From positions 1-9,994 of the forward strand of contig BEII01000030.1 in NCBI GenBank assembly GCA_002898935.1: a stretch of DNA of 9,994 bases, read 5' to 3'. The number at the start of each line of letters is the position of its first letter. The stretch's first letter is position 1. This DNA comes from a bacterium HR32. Its GTDB lineage: Bacteria; Sysuimicrobiota; Sysuimicrobiia; Sysuimicrobiales; Sysuimicrobiaceae. Below are positions 1-6,167 of this stretch, piece after piece. The notes under the pieces are model-generated. The model did no database searches and was not told where the DNA came from. It worked only from the letters and a program-made list of their open reading frames with translations. Made by a program: the position numbers and the translations under genes.

Positions 1-627
1 CAGGACCCCTTCGGCTTCCCCGTGGTGTTCTACCGGCGGGCCGGCCGGCACCCTTCTTTGTTACAGGAGTACCACCGGTACCGCGGCCCAGGGCTGCAGC
101 GGCTGGACCACTTCAACCTCTTCTGCCCGGACGTGCCGCGCGCCATGGCCTACTACACCGACCGGTTGGGCTTCCGGCTCACGGAGTACACCGTGGACCG
201 CGCCGACCGCGTGTGGGCCGCGTGGCTGCAGCGCAAGGGCAACGTCCACGACGTGGCCCTCACCACGGGCGCCGGCCCGCGGCTGCACCACTTCGCCTAC
301 TGGGTACCTGATCCCCTGGCGGTGCTGCGTGCCGCCGACGCGCTGGGCGGAGCGGGTCAGGTGGAGGCCATCGAGCGCGGCCCGGGCCGGCACGGGATCA
401 GCAACGCCATGTTCCTGTACCTGCGCGACCCGGACGGCCACCGGGTGGAACTGTACACCGGCGACTACTTAGCGGTGGACCCGGAGTTCGAGCCCATCCG
501 CTGGAGCCTGGACGACCCCCGCCGCCAGACCCTCTGGGGCCAACGTGCGCCGGAAAGCTGGTTCCAGGAAGGCAGCCCCGTGGCAGGGTTCGACGGGAAA
601 CCCGTCCCCCCGCAGCCCGTCACCTGA
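1..627 (+). CDS. hpaD: 3,4-dihydroxyphenylacetate (homoprotocatechuate) 2,3-dioxygenase, C-terminal part
   Basis: The frame is open from the first base, so the N-terminal part lies outside the window; 208 residues and the TGA stop are visible. The family is the type I (vicinal oxygen chelate) extradiol dioxygenases, which use Fe(II) or Mn(II) in the cytoplasm to open the ring of homoprotocatechuate in 4-hydroxyphenylacetate breakdown. Numbering from the window edge, the second metal-binding module runs from about residue 33. The likely metal ligands are H37 (LDHFN), H97 (LHHFAYW) and E150 (VELYTGDY). H83 (NVHD), H131 (GPGRHGISN) and Y140 match the conserved second-shell residues of HPCD by spacing. 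The tail (IRWSLDD, then SWFQEGSPV) is also typical of HPCD, and total family length is about 320-365 aa. Substrate is inferred from this similarity; another catechol derivative is possible. No terminator with a T-run follows. Confidence 0.9.
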   Translation, partial: QDPFGFPVVFYRRAGRHPSLLQEYHRYRGPGLQRLDHFNLFCPDVPRAMAYYTDRLGFRLTEYTVDRADRVWAAWLQRKGNVHDVALTTGAGPRLHHFAYWVPDPLAVLRAADALGGAGQVEAIERGPGRHGISNAMFLYLRDPDGHRVELYTGDYLAVDPEFEPIRWSLDDPRRQTLWGQRAPESWFQEGSPVAGFDGKPVPPQPVT

Positions 628-693
628 AAGCTCCTGACTCGGACAGCCACCCGCTGACCCTGCGCGCACGGCCCCTGCGTCTGCACGACAGAA

Positions 694-717
694 ACAGGTT
701 TCAGGATTCGAACCTGT
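694..717. repeat. Inverted repeat with tRNA T-arm-like core
   Basis: Bases 694-700 (ACAGGTT) and 711-717 (AACCTGT) form a perfect 7-bp inverted repeat around a 10-nt loop. The inner stretch 702-716, read on the minus strand, is CAGG-TTCGAAT-CCTG, which matches the consensus T-arm of a tRNA. No acceptor stem, anticodon arm or CCA could be fitted on either side, so this is not a complete tRNA gene. It could be a tRNA remnant, an old integration site, a weak hairpin after the dioxygenase gene, or chance. Confidence 0.4.
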
Positions 718-747
718 GTACGCCACAAAAAGTGACCATTCGGGTAC

Positions 748-777
748 TTGTACTTTGGCCGATAGACTACCTATTAG
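748..777 (+). promoter_or_regulatory. Weak sigma-70-like promoter candidate for the glycosidase-like lipoprotein gene
   Basis: TTGTAC (748-753) and TATTAG (772-777) lie 18 nt apart in a stretch clearly richer in A/T than its surroundings, about 70 nt upstream of the next start codon. The match to consensus is partial (3/6 and 4/6). A small inverted repeat, GACTA (765-769) and TAGTC (779-783), straddles the -10 box, and GTACTTGTAC (744-753) is a second palindrome over the -35. Either could be an operator, but both are short enough to be chance. Confidence 0.3.
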
Positions 778-845
778 TTAGTCATCTGGTCACCATCACT
801 AACCCCAAGAGTCCATACACGTCGCACCTGAAGGGGTAAAACACG

Positions 846-2426
846 ATGCGGGTCTCCACGTTGGCGGGACTGGTGGCAGTGGCGGTTCTCGTGACATCAT
901 GCGGGCAGGGGACACTTCAGCAGGCGTTTGATCCAGGGCGGCGGCCCAGGCCGTCGCCCTCACCGTCTCCGAGCCCCTCCCCCTCACCTTCGCCGAGCCC
1001 TACACCGACTCCCACCCCGCCGCCCGGATCCAACCCCACCCCAAGCCCCTCTCCAACTACGAACCCGTCTCCTACCCCGACACCCACGTCGTCACCCGCG
1101 CCAACGCCGACGCCCTCACCGACTCCCACACCTCCCCCGACGCCGACCCCCTCGCCCACTCCCTCCGCAAGTCCCACGCCCGCGCCGGGCTCCGGGGCCA
1201 GCACGCGGGTCGGGGTCGGCGGGTGGCTGGAGGTGAACGGGCAGCCGGTGGTGGCGGCCATGCTCAGCAAGTTCTACGCCTGGGACTTCCACCAGAAGGT
1301 GGGTCTGTCTGCCGACCAGATGTGGCGTCAGGTCCAGTCCGCCGGGTACCTCGGCGTCCAGGGGAACTGGTTCAGCAACCCGGATGGCTCCAGTCCCCGG
1401 GAACAGTTCCTGTGGGACCAGTACCGCCTCTTTTTCTACGGCCCCGCGACCCAGGACATCGGCCGCTCCAAGGACGCCTGGTCTGCTGGCCTGAACACCT
1501 CCCAGGGCCGCGCCCTCATCGCGGACATCGTCAACTTCCACAAGCGCAAGCCGTACCTCCTGTTCTGGCTCGTGGTGAACGAGTACAACCCCGACGCCAT
1601 GCCCGTCACCCAGTACCGGCCTGTGCACGACTACATCCGGTCCCTCGACCCGAGTCGCCTTACCGGGGACATCTACGTCCTGGCTGGCTCGGAAGCCACC
1701 CGGTCTTCCCTCTACCAGATCGGAGGCATGATCTTGCCGGAGATCTCCATCGACCAGTCCAGCATCCCCGAGCACCCCTTCGGCCGCCTGCTCGGCGAAC
1801 TCCTGCTTCAGGAACGCCTCTGGCAGCAGGGCTACCGCTTCGTCCGCGGTGTGTCCACCACCCCCATCGGCGAGTTCATCCCCATGGGAGTTCACCCGTG
1901 CGGTGACCACCGCGCCTCGCCCTACCCCTACGTCGAGCTCGAGCGCTGGTACCTGACCCAGGTCGCGCTGAACGCCCGCGCGTTCGAGGTCCTGTGGGGC
2001 CCCTCCCAGACCGAGGGCGGCTGCAGCCCCTCCCAGACTCCCTGGGGCAGCTGGTCCAGGGTGATGGAGGTGTGGAACTGGCAGCTCACCCTAGTCCGCC
2101 ACCTCACGTCCACCCTGCGGCCCGTCATCCTGTCTCCAACTTCCTTCGCGCGCATCCAGAACGCTGCCCCGGCGTTTGAGGAGCCCTCCCAGTCCAACGG
2201 GTTCGTGTACCGCGGCGTGTACGCGGCTCAGAAGCAGGTCTCCGGCACCACCTACGTCGTGGTCGTCAACACGCAGAGCCAGGACCTGCAGAACGTGGTC
2301 GTCCCGGTGTCCGGGTCCGCTGCGGTGGACGTCCTTTCCGGCGAGCGTTTCTCCATCTCGGCCGGGCAGCTCCGGTGGTCCGCCTTCCCGGCCCTCAAGG
2401 CCAGGATACTCACCGTGGCGCCGTGA
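846..2426 (+). CDS. Secreted lipoprotein with Pro-Ser/Thr linker and glycoside-hydrolase-like domain
   Basis: The 526-aa product starts at an ATG with AAGGGG (831-836) 9 nt upstream. Residues 1-19 are a lipoprotein signal ending in the lipobox LVTSC, with C19 the likely lipidated residue. Residues about 36-114 are an unbroken Pro-Ser/Pro-Thr linker that would hold the domain away from the membrane. Residues about 120-440 look like a TIM-barrel glycosidase: the hydrophobic strand FWLVVNE ends in N245-E246, the Asn-Glu pair that carries the acid/base in clan GH-A. E343 (PIGEF), 97 residues on, is a reasonable candidate nucleophile. Residues about 450-526 (GVYAAQKQVSGTTYVVVVN and after) look like the beta-sandwich often found at the C terminus of such enzymes. 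The family and substrate are not recognised and the catalytic pair is inferred. It could be a catalytically dead glycan-binding relative. Confidence 0.8.
   Translation: MRVSTLAGLVAVAVLVTSCGQGTLQQAFDPGRRPRPSPSPSPSPSPSPSPSPTPTPTPPPGSNPTPSPSPTTNPSPTPTPTSSPAPTPTPSPTPTPPPTPTPSPTPSASPTPAPGSGASTRVGVGGWLEVNGQPVVAAMLSKFYAWDFHQKVGLSADQMWRQVQSAGYLGVQGNWFSNPDGSSPREQFLWDQYRLFFYGPATQDIGRSKDAWSAGLNTSQGRALIADIVNFHKRKPYLLFWLVVNEYNPDAMPVTQYRPVHDYIRSLDPSRLTGDIYVLAGSEATRSSLYQIGGMILPEISIDQSSIPEHPFGRLLGELLLQERLWQQGYRFVRGVSTTPIGEFIPMGVHPCGDHRASPYPYVELERWYLTQVALNARAFEVLWGPSQTEGGCSPSQTPWGSWSRVMEVWNWQLTLVRHLTSTLRPVILSPTSFARIQNAAPAFEEPSQSNGFVYRGVYAAQKQVSGTTYVVVVNTQSQDLQNVVVPVSGSAAVDVLSGERFSISAGQLRWSAFPALKARILTVAP
951..1187 (+). 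repeat. Low-complexity coding repeat (Pro-Ser/Pro-Thr linker)
   Basis: About 79 codons alternate Pro with Ser or Thr, beginning with eight consecutive Pro-Ser units (residues 36-52) and then mixed Thr-Pro and Ser-Pro units. Proline codons vary among ccc, ccg and cct, and serine uses tcg, tca, tct, tcc and agc. The repeat is therefore kept at the protein level more than as identical DNA. It remains a place where slippage could change linker length. Confidence 0.85.
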
Positions 2427-2729
2427 GAGTCCCAGAGGCGGAAGAGACCACTCCCGCGGACCGGGTTCCGTGAAAGAGGTAGAAGCAAAGGCGGCCGTGG
2501 TCGACCGGCGCAGCGCTCGGATCTCCCGCAGGTCCTGCCGCAGCTCACCGAGCCGCGCGTGCACCTCACCGAACCGGGCGGCCACCTGGGGGAACCGGGC
2601 GTTCATGTCCGCCCGCAGGTCGTCGATCCGGCGGTGGACGTCGTCGAACCGGCGGGTGTTGTACAGGATCCCGGCGAGCACCGCCAGGACCACGGTCACC
2701 ACGATCGTCGCCACCTGCTCCCAGGTCAC
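2091..2729 (-). CDS. Small membrane-anchored coiled-coil protein; C-terminal extent uncertain
   Basis: The convincing part is the first 75-80 codons. A hydrophobic segment of about 18 residues (ATIVVTVVLAVLAGILY) is followed by NTRRFDDVHRRIDDLRADMNAR and a heptad-like helix to about LREIRAL. This is a single-span anchor with a cytoplasmic or envelope coiled coil. I chose GTG 2729-2727 because GGGGTGG lies just upstream on the minus strand and the anchor follows at once; GTG 2735 and GTG 2792 are also in frame. Codon bias is strong down to about 2495 and then fades. With no in-frame stop there, the frame runs on to 2091, 336 nt antisense into the convergent lipoprotein gene. The native stop may have been lost, or a frameshift may exist: one other frame stops at 2410. 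Function unknown. Confidence 0.4.
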   Translation of the reverse strand: MTWEQVATIVVTVVLAVLAGILYNTRRFDDVHRRIDDLRADMNARFPQVAARFGEVHARLGELRQDLREIRALRRSTTAAFASTSFTEPGPREWSLPPLGLSRRHGEYPGLEGREGGPPELPGRDGETLAGKDVHRSGPGHRDDHVLQVLALRVDDHDVGGAGDLLLSRVHAAVHEPVGLGGLLKRRGSVLDAREGSWRQDDGPQGGREVAD

Positions 2730-2767
2730 GGGCACGTCCCACCCCGAGCGGCCTCCCCCCGACAAGG

Positions 2768-2787
2768 CCGGGGTCTTCTGACCCCGG
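2768..2787. other. Perfect hairpin (8-bp stem, TTCT loop)
   Basis: CCGGGGTC (2768-2775) pairs perfectly with GACCCCGG (2780-2787) around a TTCT loop. A competing 5-bp stem, CCCCG (2757-2761) with CGGGG (2769-2773), shares one arm. No T-run follows on either strand, so it is not a standard terminator. It lies in the divergent region between the small coiled-coil ORF and the peptidase gene, within the possible leader of the former. Role unknown. Confidence 0.4.
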
Positions 2788-2900
2788 GTCACAGAGCGCT
2801 GAGCAGCCCCGCCGCGCAGGTCGTACTCGAAATCTCGGCACGGGCCCGCCTCGAGCCACGGACGTGGTTGACCGGCACGGCGCTTTCAGAGATGACAGGG

Positions 2901-2938
2901 TTAAGTATTCCTTAAGGGCAGAGCTTCCAGCCTATAAT
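2901..2938 (+). promoter_or_regulatory. Promoter of the S8 peptidase gene with TTAAG direct repeat
   Basis: A perfect -10 box TATAAT lies at 2933-2938, which puts the transcript start near 2945 and leaves a leader of about 55 nt. No good -35 hexamer exists at 16-18 nt spacing. In its place are two TTAAG half-sites (2901-2905 and 2912-2916) with an 11-bp period. The same bases can be read as an inverted repeat TTAAG-N5-CTTAA. Helix-turn direct repeats just upstream of a -10 with a poor -35 are what OmpR/PhoB-type activators use. The promoter is fairly clear; the activator is inference. Confidence 0.6.
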
Positions 2939-3000
2939 GTTTGGGAATTGGGACGGCGCGGAACGTCTGATCCCTCAGGTAGCGAGGAGGTGGTGACGAC

Positions 3001-4689
3001 ATGATGGGGTGGACTGGCCGGTCAGCACTGGCGATCGCGGCGACCCTCGCGCTGGCGGCGTGTGGCGGCGGAGGCGGGGCCGGTGGGGTTCCCGGTGGCC
3101 CCGGAGTGGTCAGCGGACGTGTGTTCGTAGACGCAGGCACACGTACTACCGGCCTACTGGGTGAGCAGCCCCCTGCGAAAGGGACCGGCGTTCTCAGAAC
3201 CGCGCGTCCGCAGTACGCGCCCGGGGAGGTCATCGTGAAGGTGCGGGAGTTCGGGCGGCTTGCGGAACTCGAGCCCCTCCACCGCCAGTTGGGGGCCCGT
3301 GTGGTCCGTACCGTGCCTCAGGGCTCCCTCCTGCTGGTGAAACTGCCTCCGGACGTTTCGGTGGAGCGTGCCATCCAGTTGTACCGATCCTCGCCCCTGG
3401 TGCTGTTCGCGGAGCCGAACGACTACCTGTACCTGGAGCAGACACAGGTTACCCCCAACGACGAGCTGTTCCCGGTGCAGTGGCACTATCCCATGATCGG
3501 CCTCCCCGCCGCGTGGGCGGTCACGGTCGGGTCTCCCGTGATCGTGGCGGTCATCGACAGCGGGATCCGGTTCGACCACCCGGACCTCGCCGGCGTCACG
3601 GTCCCGGGGTACGACTTCCTGGACGACGACCCGGACCCTACCGACCCGGGCTGCCCCGTCAACGTCAACCAGAACAGCCACGGGACCCACGTGGCGGGGA
3701 CCATCGCGGCCCTCACGAACAACCGAACCGGCGTTGCAGGGGTGGCCTGGGGTGGGGCCTCCGGTGTCCGGATCATGCCCATCCGCGTCGGTACGATCCC
3801 CGGCACGACCGACTGCACCGCCGTGAGCATGTTCGCCGTGATCCAAGGGATCTACTGGGCTACGGACCGCGGAGCCAAGGTCATCAACATGAGCCTCGGA
3901 TCCGCCAACCCCAGCCAGGCTGAACAGGAGGCGGTGAACTACGCGCTGGGCCGCGGCGTCACACTCGTGGCGGCGGCCGGGAACGAGGACGCGCCAGTGG
4001 GATTCCCCGCCGCCTACCCGGGTGTGATCGCGGTCTCCGCGGTGGGCTGTGACGGTGTGATCACGTGGTACTCCAACTTCGGCCCGGAGGTCTGGGTGGC
4101 AGCCCCCGGGGGCAACAACCGGGTCAGCTGCGGAGACCCCAACACCCGATCCGTCTGGAGCACGGGTTTCAGTCTAGCGACGGGAAACGGCTATGCCCCG
4201 AGCATCGGAACCTCCATGGCCAGCCCGCACGTGGCGGGGGTGGCGGCTCTGCTCGTCTCCCGGGGGTTCACCACGCCCCAGCAGATCCGCCAGCGTCTGG
4301 CCGAGACCGCCGAGGATCTCGGAGCACCCGGCTTCGACAACTTCTACGGGTACGGGCTCGTGAACGCCGCGGCGGCCGTGGGGGTGGAGAACACCGCCCA
4401 GACCCTGCGGGTGTTCACGGCCAGCGTGGCCGGCGGGTCAGTAGCACGGCTGAGCAGCATGGCCCGGGTGATGGCGGACGGCCGGTTCCAGATCAACGAC
4501 TCCGCCACAGGGCCCGTGAGCGTCGTGGCCTGGCAGGACTTCAACGGCAACGGCCGCATCGACCCGGGGGACGTCTACGGCCGGGTGGACGGCGTGGTCG
4601 TCAACCCCGGCTCACCCGTGGTGGGCATCCAGGTCCGGGCCCAGCTGTACGCGGGCATGCCCATGACCGTTTCGCGGGCCGGCCGGTAG
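3001..4689 (+). CDS. S8 (subtilisin-type) serine peptidase, fervidolysin-like lipoprotein
   Basis: The 562-aa product starts at ATG 3001 behind AGGAGG (2985-2990); ATG 3004 is also possible. The signal peptide ends in the lipobox LAAC with C21 lipidated, followed by a Gly-rich spacer. Residues about 70-145 (YAPGEVIVKV to FAEPND) are an inhibitory prodomain of the fervidolysin type. The catalytic domain (about 165-465) has the full triad: D186 (VAVIDSG), H227 (SHGTHVAG) and S405 (GTSMASPH), with N328 (AAAGN) for the oxyanion hole. A C-terminal domain (about 465-562) contains D513-F-N-G-N-G-R-I-D521, an EF-hand/dockerin-like calcium loop. It should be an active endopeptidase that matures by removing its prodomain, anchored at the outer face of the membrane. 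Residues 207-222, between the Asp and His motifs, form an acidic insert (DDDPDPTDPG). It has its own promoter and terminator, so it is probably monocistronic. Substrates are unknown. Confidence 0.95.
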   Translation: MMGWTGRSALAIAATLALAACGGGGGAGGVPGGPGVVSGRVFVDAGTRTTGLLGEQPPAKGTGVLRTARPQYAPGEVIVKVREFGRLAELEPLHRQLGARVVRTVPQGSLLLVKLPPDVSVERAIQLYRSSPLVLFAEPNDYLYLEQTQVTPNDELFPVQWHYPMIGLPAAWAVTVGSPVIVAVIDSGIRFDHPDLAGVTVPGYDFLDDDPDPTDPGCPVNVNQNSHGTHVAGTIAALTNNRTGVAGVAWGGASGVRIMPIRVGTIPGTTDCTAVSMFAVIQGIYWATDRGAKVINMSLGSANPSQAEQEAVNYALGRGVTLVAAAGNEDAPVGFPAAYPGVIAVSAVGCDGVITWYSNFGPEVWVAAPGGNNRVSCGDPNTRSVWSTGFSLATGNGYAPSIGTSMASPHVAGVAALLVSRGFTTPQQIRQRLAETAEDLGAPGFDNFYGYGLVNAAAAVGVENTAQTLRVFTASVAGGSVARLSSMARVMADGRFQINDSATGPVSVVAWQDFNGNGRIDPGDVYGRVDGVVVNPGSPVVGIQVRAQLYAGMPMTVSRAGR

Positions 4690-4704
4690 GCTGCCCTCTC
4701 GCTT

Positions 4705-4740
4705 GGGGGGTCTGACCTTGAGGGGTCAGATCCCCCTTTT
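4705..4740 (+). terminator. Intrinsic terminator after the S8 peptidase gene
   Basis: GGGGGGTCTGACC (4705-4717) pairs with GGTCAGATCCCCC (4724-4736) in a 13-bp stem with one G-T wobble and a 6-nt loop, followed directly by TTTT (4737-4740). It begins 15 nt after the peptidase stop codon. No clear promoter is seen between it and the next ORF, so that ORF may depend on read-through. Confidence 0.9.
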
Positions 4741-4750
4741 GCTCGTCGCG

Positions 4751-4812
4751 GCACGGACTGTGCAAGACCGAGAGGGCGGCAGCCGCGGGAATCAGGACCC
4801 GCGCAGCCGCCC
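4751..4812 (+). other. Structured leader upstream of the orphan ORF
   Basis: Two hairpins stand in the 108-nt gap between the terminator and the next start. The first is GCAC (4751-4754) with GTGC (4760-4763). The second is large: GGGCGGC (4774-4780) pairs with GCCGCCC (4806-4812), and inside a small asymmetric internal loop (AGC/CA) CGCGGG (4784-4789) pairs with CCCGCG (4798-4803) around the 8-nt loop AATCAGGA. The purine-rich joint AAGACCGAGA separates them. I compared it by eye with common riboswitch cores (c-di-GMP, c-di-AMP, TPP, cobalamin, fluoride, guanidine, ZTP) and saw no match. It could be a cis-regulatory RNA, or simply stable GC-rich folding. Confidence 0.4.
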
Positions 4813-4835
4813 AAGCAGCAGGTGATCGCCAGAGC

Positions 4836-4851
4836 GGGAGGGAGTTCGATG
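4836..4851 (+). promoter_or_regulatory. Ribosome binding site that decides the orphan ORF start
   Basis: GGGAGGGAG (4836-4844) lies 4-7 nt before ATG 4849-4851. An in-frame start at 4822, which would add nine residues, has no comparable site. The ATG at 4849 is therefore preferred. Confidence 0.7.
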
Positions 4852-6126
4852 GTCACGCTGAACGGGCTTGCCGTACCCGGGCCGGTGACGGGCGCCAAGG
4901 TGACGGGCACCGCAACGAGCAAGCAAAGATCCCCCGCCCGGCTATTTCGGAATCTCCTGGCAGCGCTCCCCGAAGACCCACACCGGCGGGCACAGCCGGG
5001 GGCCGCGCCGTCCGTAACAATCCGGCCGACGATTCCCCAAAACGCGCCGTCGGTTTCGACCCGGCGGCCTGCTGTCAGCGGCCCCACCCGCGACACCGGG
5101 GGAGGCTCCAACCCGGCCGTGTCCCGAAAGCCGACGGCACAAGCGCGCCCCGCGGTGCGGGCCGGCATCACCCAGGCGGAAAACCCGCCCCTGTCTCCGC
5201 GCCGGGAGTTCACCTACGAAACGGTGACGGTGGGGGGCAGAGAGCTGGTTCGGGAAACCTCGGACGACGGCGTGGTCCGGTGGTTCGCGAAGACCGGGGA
5301 CGACCCCACCGAGTGGGAGCTGCTGGAGGCTCACGCCCCCTACGAGGGGACGGATATGTCCGCAGTCCTGAGGGGCGCGATGATCATGGGCGAGGACCCG
5401 GTCCCGTACCTGCGGATGAACGACTCCGACCCGGATCCCCGGCGCAGCCAACGGGACGGCAGCACGGCCGGAAACGGCCAGGTCGGGGTGGTGAGGTCTG
5501 GGAAGGAGAATGGCCTTGCCTGCGGCACGGAACTTCCAGACCACCTTGCGAGTCCGAATCGTTGCGGAGGTACCACGATGAACTACGGACCTGTCGGACC
5601 CAACTCCGGCCTCAGTTCGGGCGACCTTCTGTCAGGCTCCGTCATCCCACATACAATACCGCGAAACTGGCCTCTCGGACCTAGGGGGCGCCCGGCCATC
5701 TTCGCCTTTTGGTTGGCAACACAACCGCCCGACCGGAAGCCTTCGTGGGCTGACCTACAGGCCTCGCCTGCGCGGCACAGAGCCGATAACCCGCAAATTT
5801 TCGGAGCGAGCCCTGTGCGGCAGCACGAGGACCGCGTCCGGAGCGCGCCCCCTCCCGGCGCCTCTCCGGGCGACCCCTATCCCGCCACCGGAGAACCTAC
5901 GTACTGGTATCCGCCGGGTGCGGGCGCCCGACGCGCCATCGAGGAGTCTGTGTGGGGCCCCGACCTCTCCAGGTACGGCGGTCCAATCCCTGCCCAAGCG
6001 TTCATGATCAGACCCCCAATCGAGGGGGTTGTAACGGCGGTCCTGGGCGATCCCGCGAACCACGCGGCGCGGGACGCTTGGCTGGAACTTTACCATGAGC
6101 TGCTCCGGAGGTACGTGTCTCTGTAG
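4849..6126 (+). CDS. Hypothetical protein, possible two-part ORF
   Basis: I do not recognise this 425-aa product. It has no signal peptide or membrane segment. Residues about 1-40 include a short amphipathic stretch (ARLFRNLLAAL). Residues about 41-118 are Pro/Arg/Ser/Thr-rich and probably disordered. Residues about 120-195 look like a compact acidic folded domain (FTYETVTVGGRELV to VPYLRMND) with strong GC-ending codon bias. Residues about 205-305 (5464-5760) lose that bias and are again Pro/Gly/Ser-rich. Residues about 345-425 look folded, ending in a helix (DAWLELYHELLRRY). A second start, ATG 5578 with GGAGGT seven nt upstream, would yield only the last 182 residues. The ORF could be one protein, two fused genes, or one gene with internal initiation. 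It converges on the foldase operon with 41 nt between stops. Confidence is high for the first half being coding and lower for the middle. Confidence 0.6.
   Translation: MVTLNGLAVPGPVTGAKVTGTATSKQRSPARLFRNLLAALPEDPHRRAQPGAAPSVTIRPTIPQNAPSVSTRRPAVSGPTRDTGGGSNPAVSRKPTAQARPAVRAGITQAENPPLSPRREFTYETVTVGGRELVRETSDDGVVRWFAKTGDDPTEWELLEAHAPYEGTDMSAVLRGAMIMGEDPVPYLRMNDSDPDPRRSQRDGSTAGNGQVGVVRSGKENGLACGTELPDHLASPNRCGGTTMNYGPVGPNSGLSSGDLLSGSVIPHTIPRNWPLGPRGRPAIFAFWLATQPPDRKPSWADLQASPARHRADNPQIFGASPVRQHEDRVRSAPPPGASPGDPYPATGEPTYWYPPGAGARRAIEESVWGPDLSRYGGPIPAQAFMIRPPIEGVVTAVLGDPANHAARDAWLELYHELLRRYVSL
5566..5580 (+). promoter_or_regulatory. Candidate internal ribosome binding site and start
   Basis: GGAGGT (5566-5571) stands 6 nt before ATG 5578-5580, in frame with the surrounding ORF at codon 244. 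A 23-codon reading frame in another phase (ATG 5510, stop TGA 5579-5581) ends by overlapping this ATG as ATGA, the usual geometry of coupled translation, although that small frame has a poorly spaced ribosome binding site. Further on, CTGTCA (5629-5634) and TACAAT (5652-5657) at 17 nt spacing resemble a promoter but have no obvious start codon behind them. Confidence 0.35.
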
Positions 6127-6167
6127 TAAAAACGCAGGCCCGGCCCGGAGCTCGTCAGAATCCCGAT

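Noticed and set aside
690..790. Complete tRNA gene on the minus strand
   Set aside because: Only a T-arm-like hairpin can be formed; no acceptor stem, D-arm or anticodon arm fits at the right distances.
951..1187. Repeat-rich stretch considered as a CRISPR or tandem-repeat locus
   Set aside because: Units are short Pro-Ser/Pro-Thr codon pairs with varied codons inside an open frame, with no spacers.
1116..1910. Minus-strand frame of 264 codons opposite the glycosidase-like gene
   Set aside because: Val/Gly/Asp/His-rich shadow; the plus strand carries the lipoprotein signal and protein-like composition.
4575..5544. Two overlapping minus-strand frames opposite the peptidase end and the orphan ORF
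   Set aside because: Composition is typical of antisense translation, and the plus strand here has a clear ribosome binding site, start and better codon bias.
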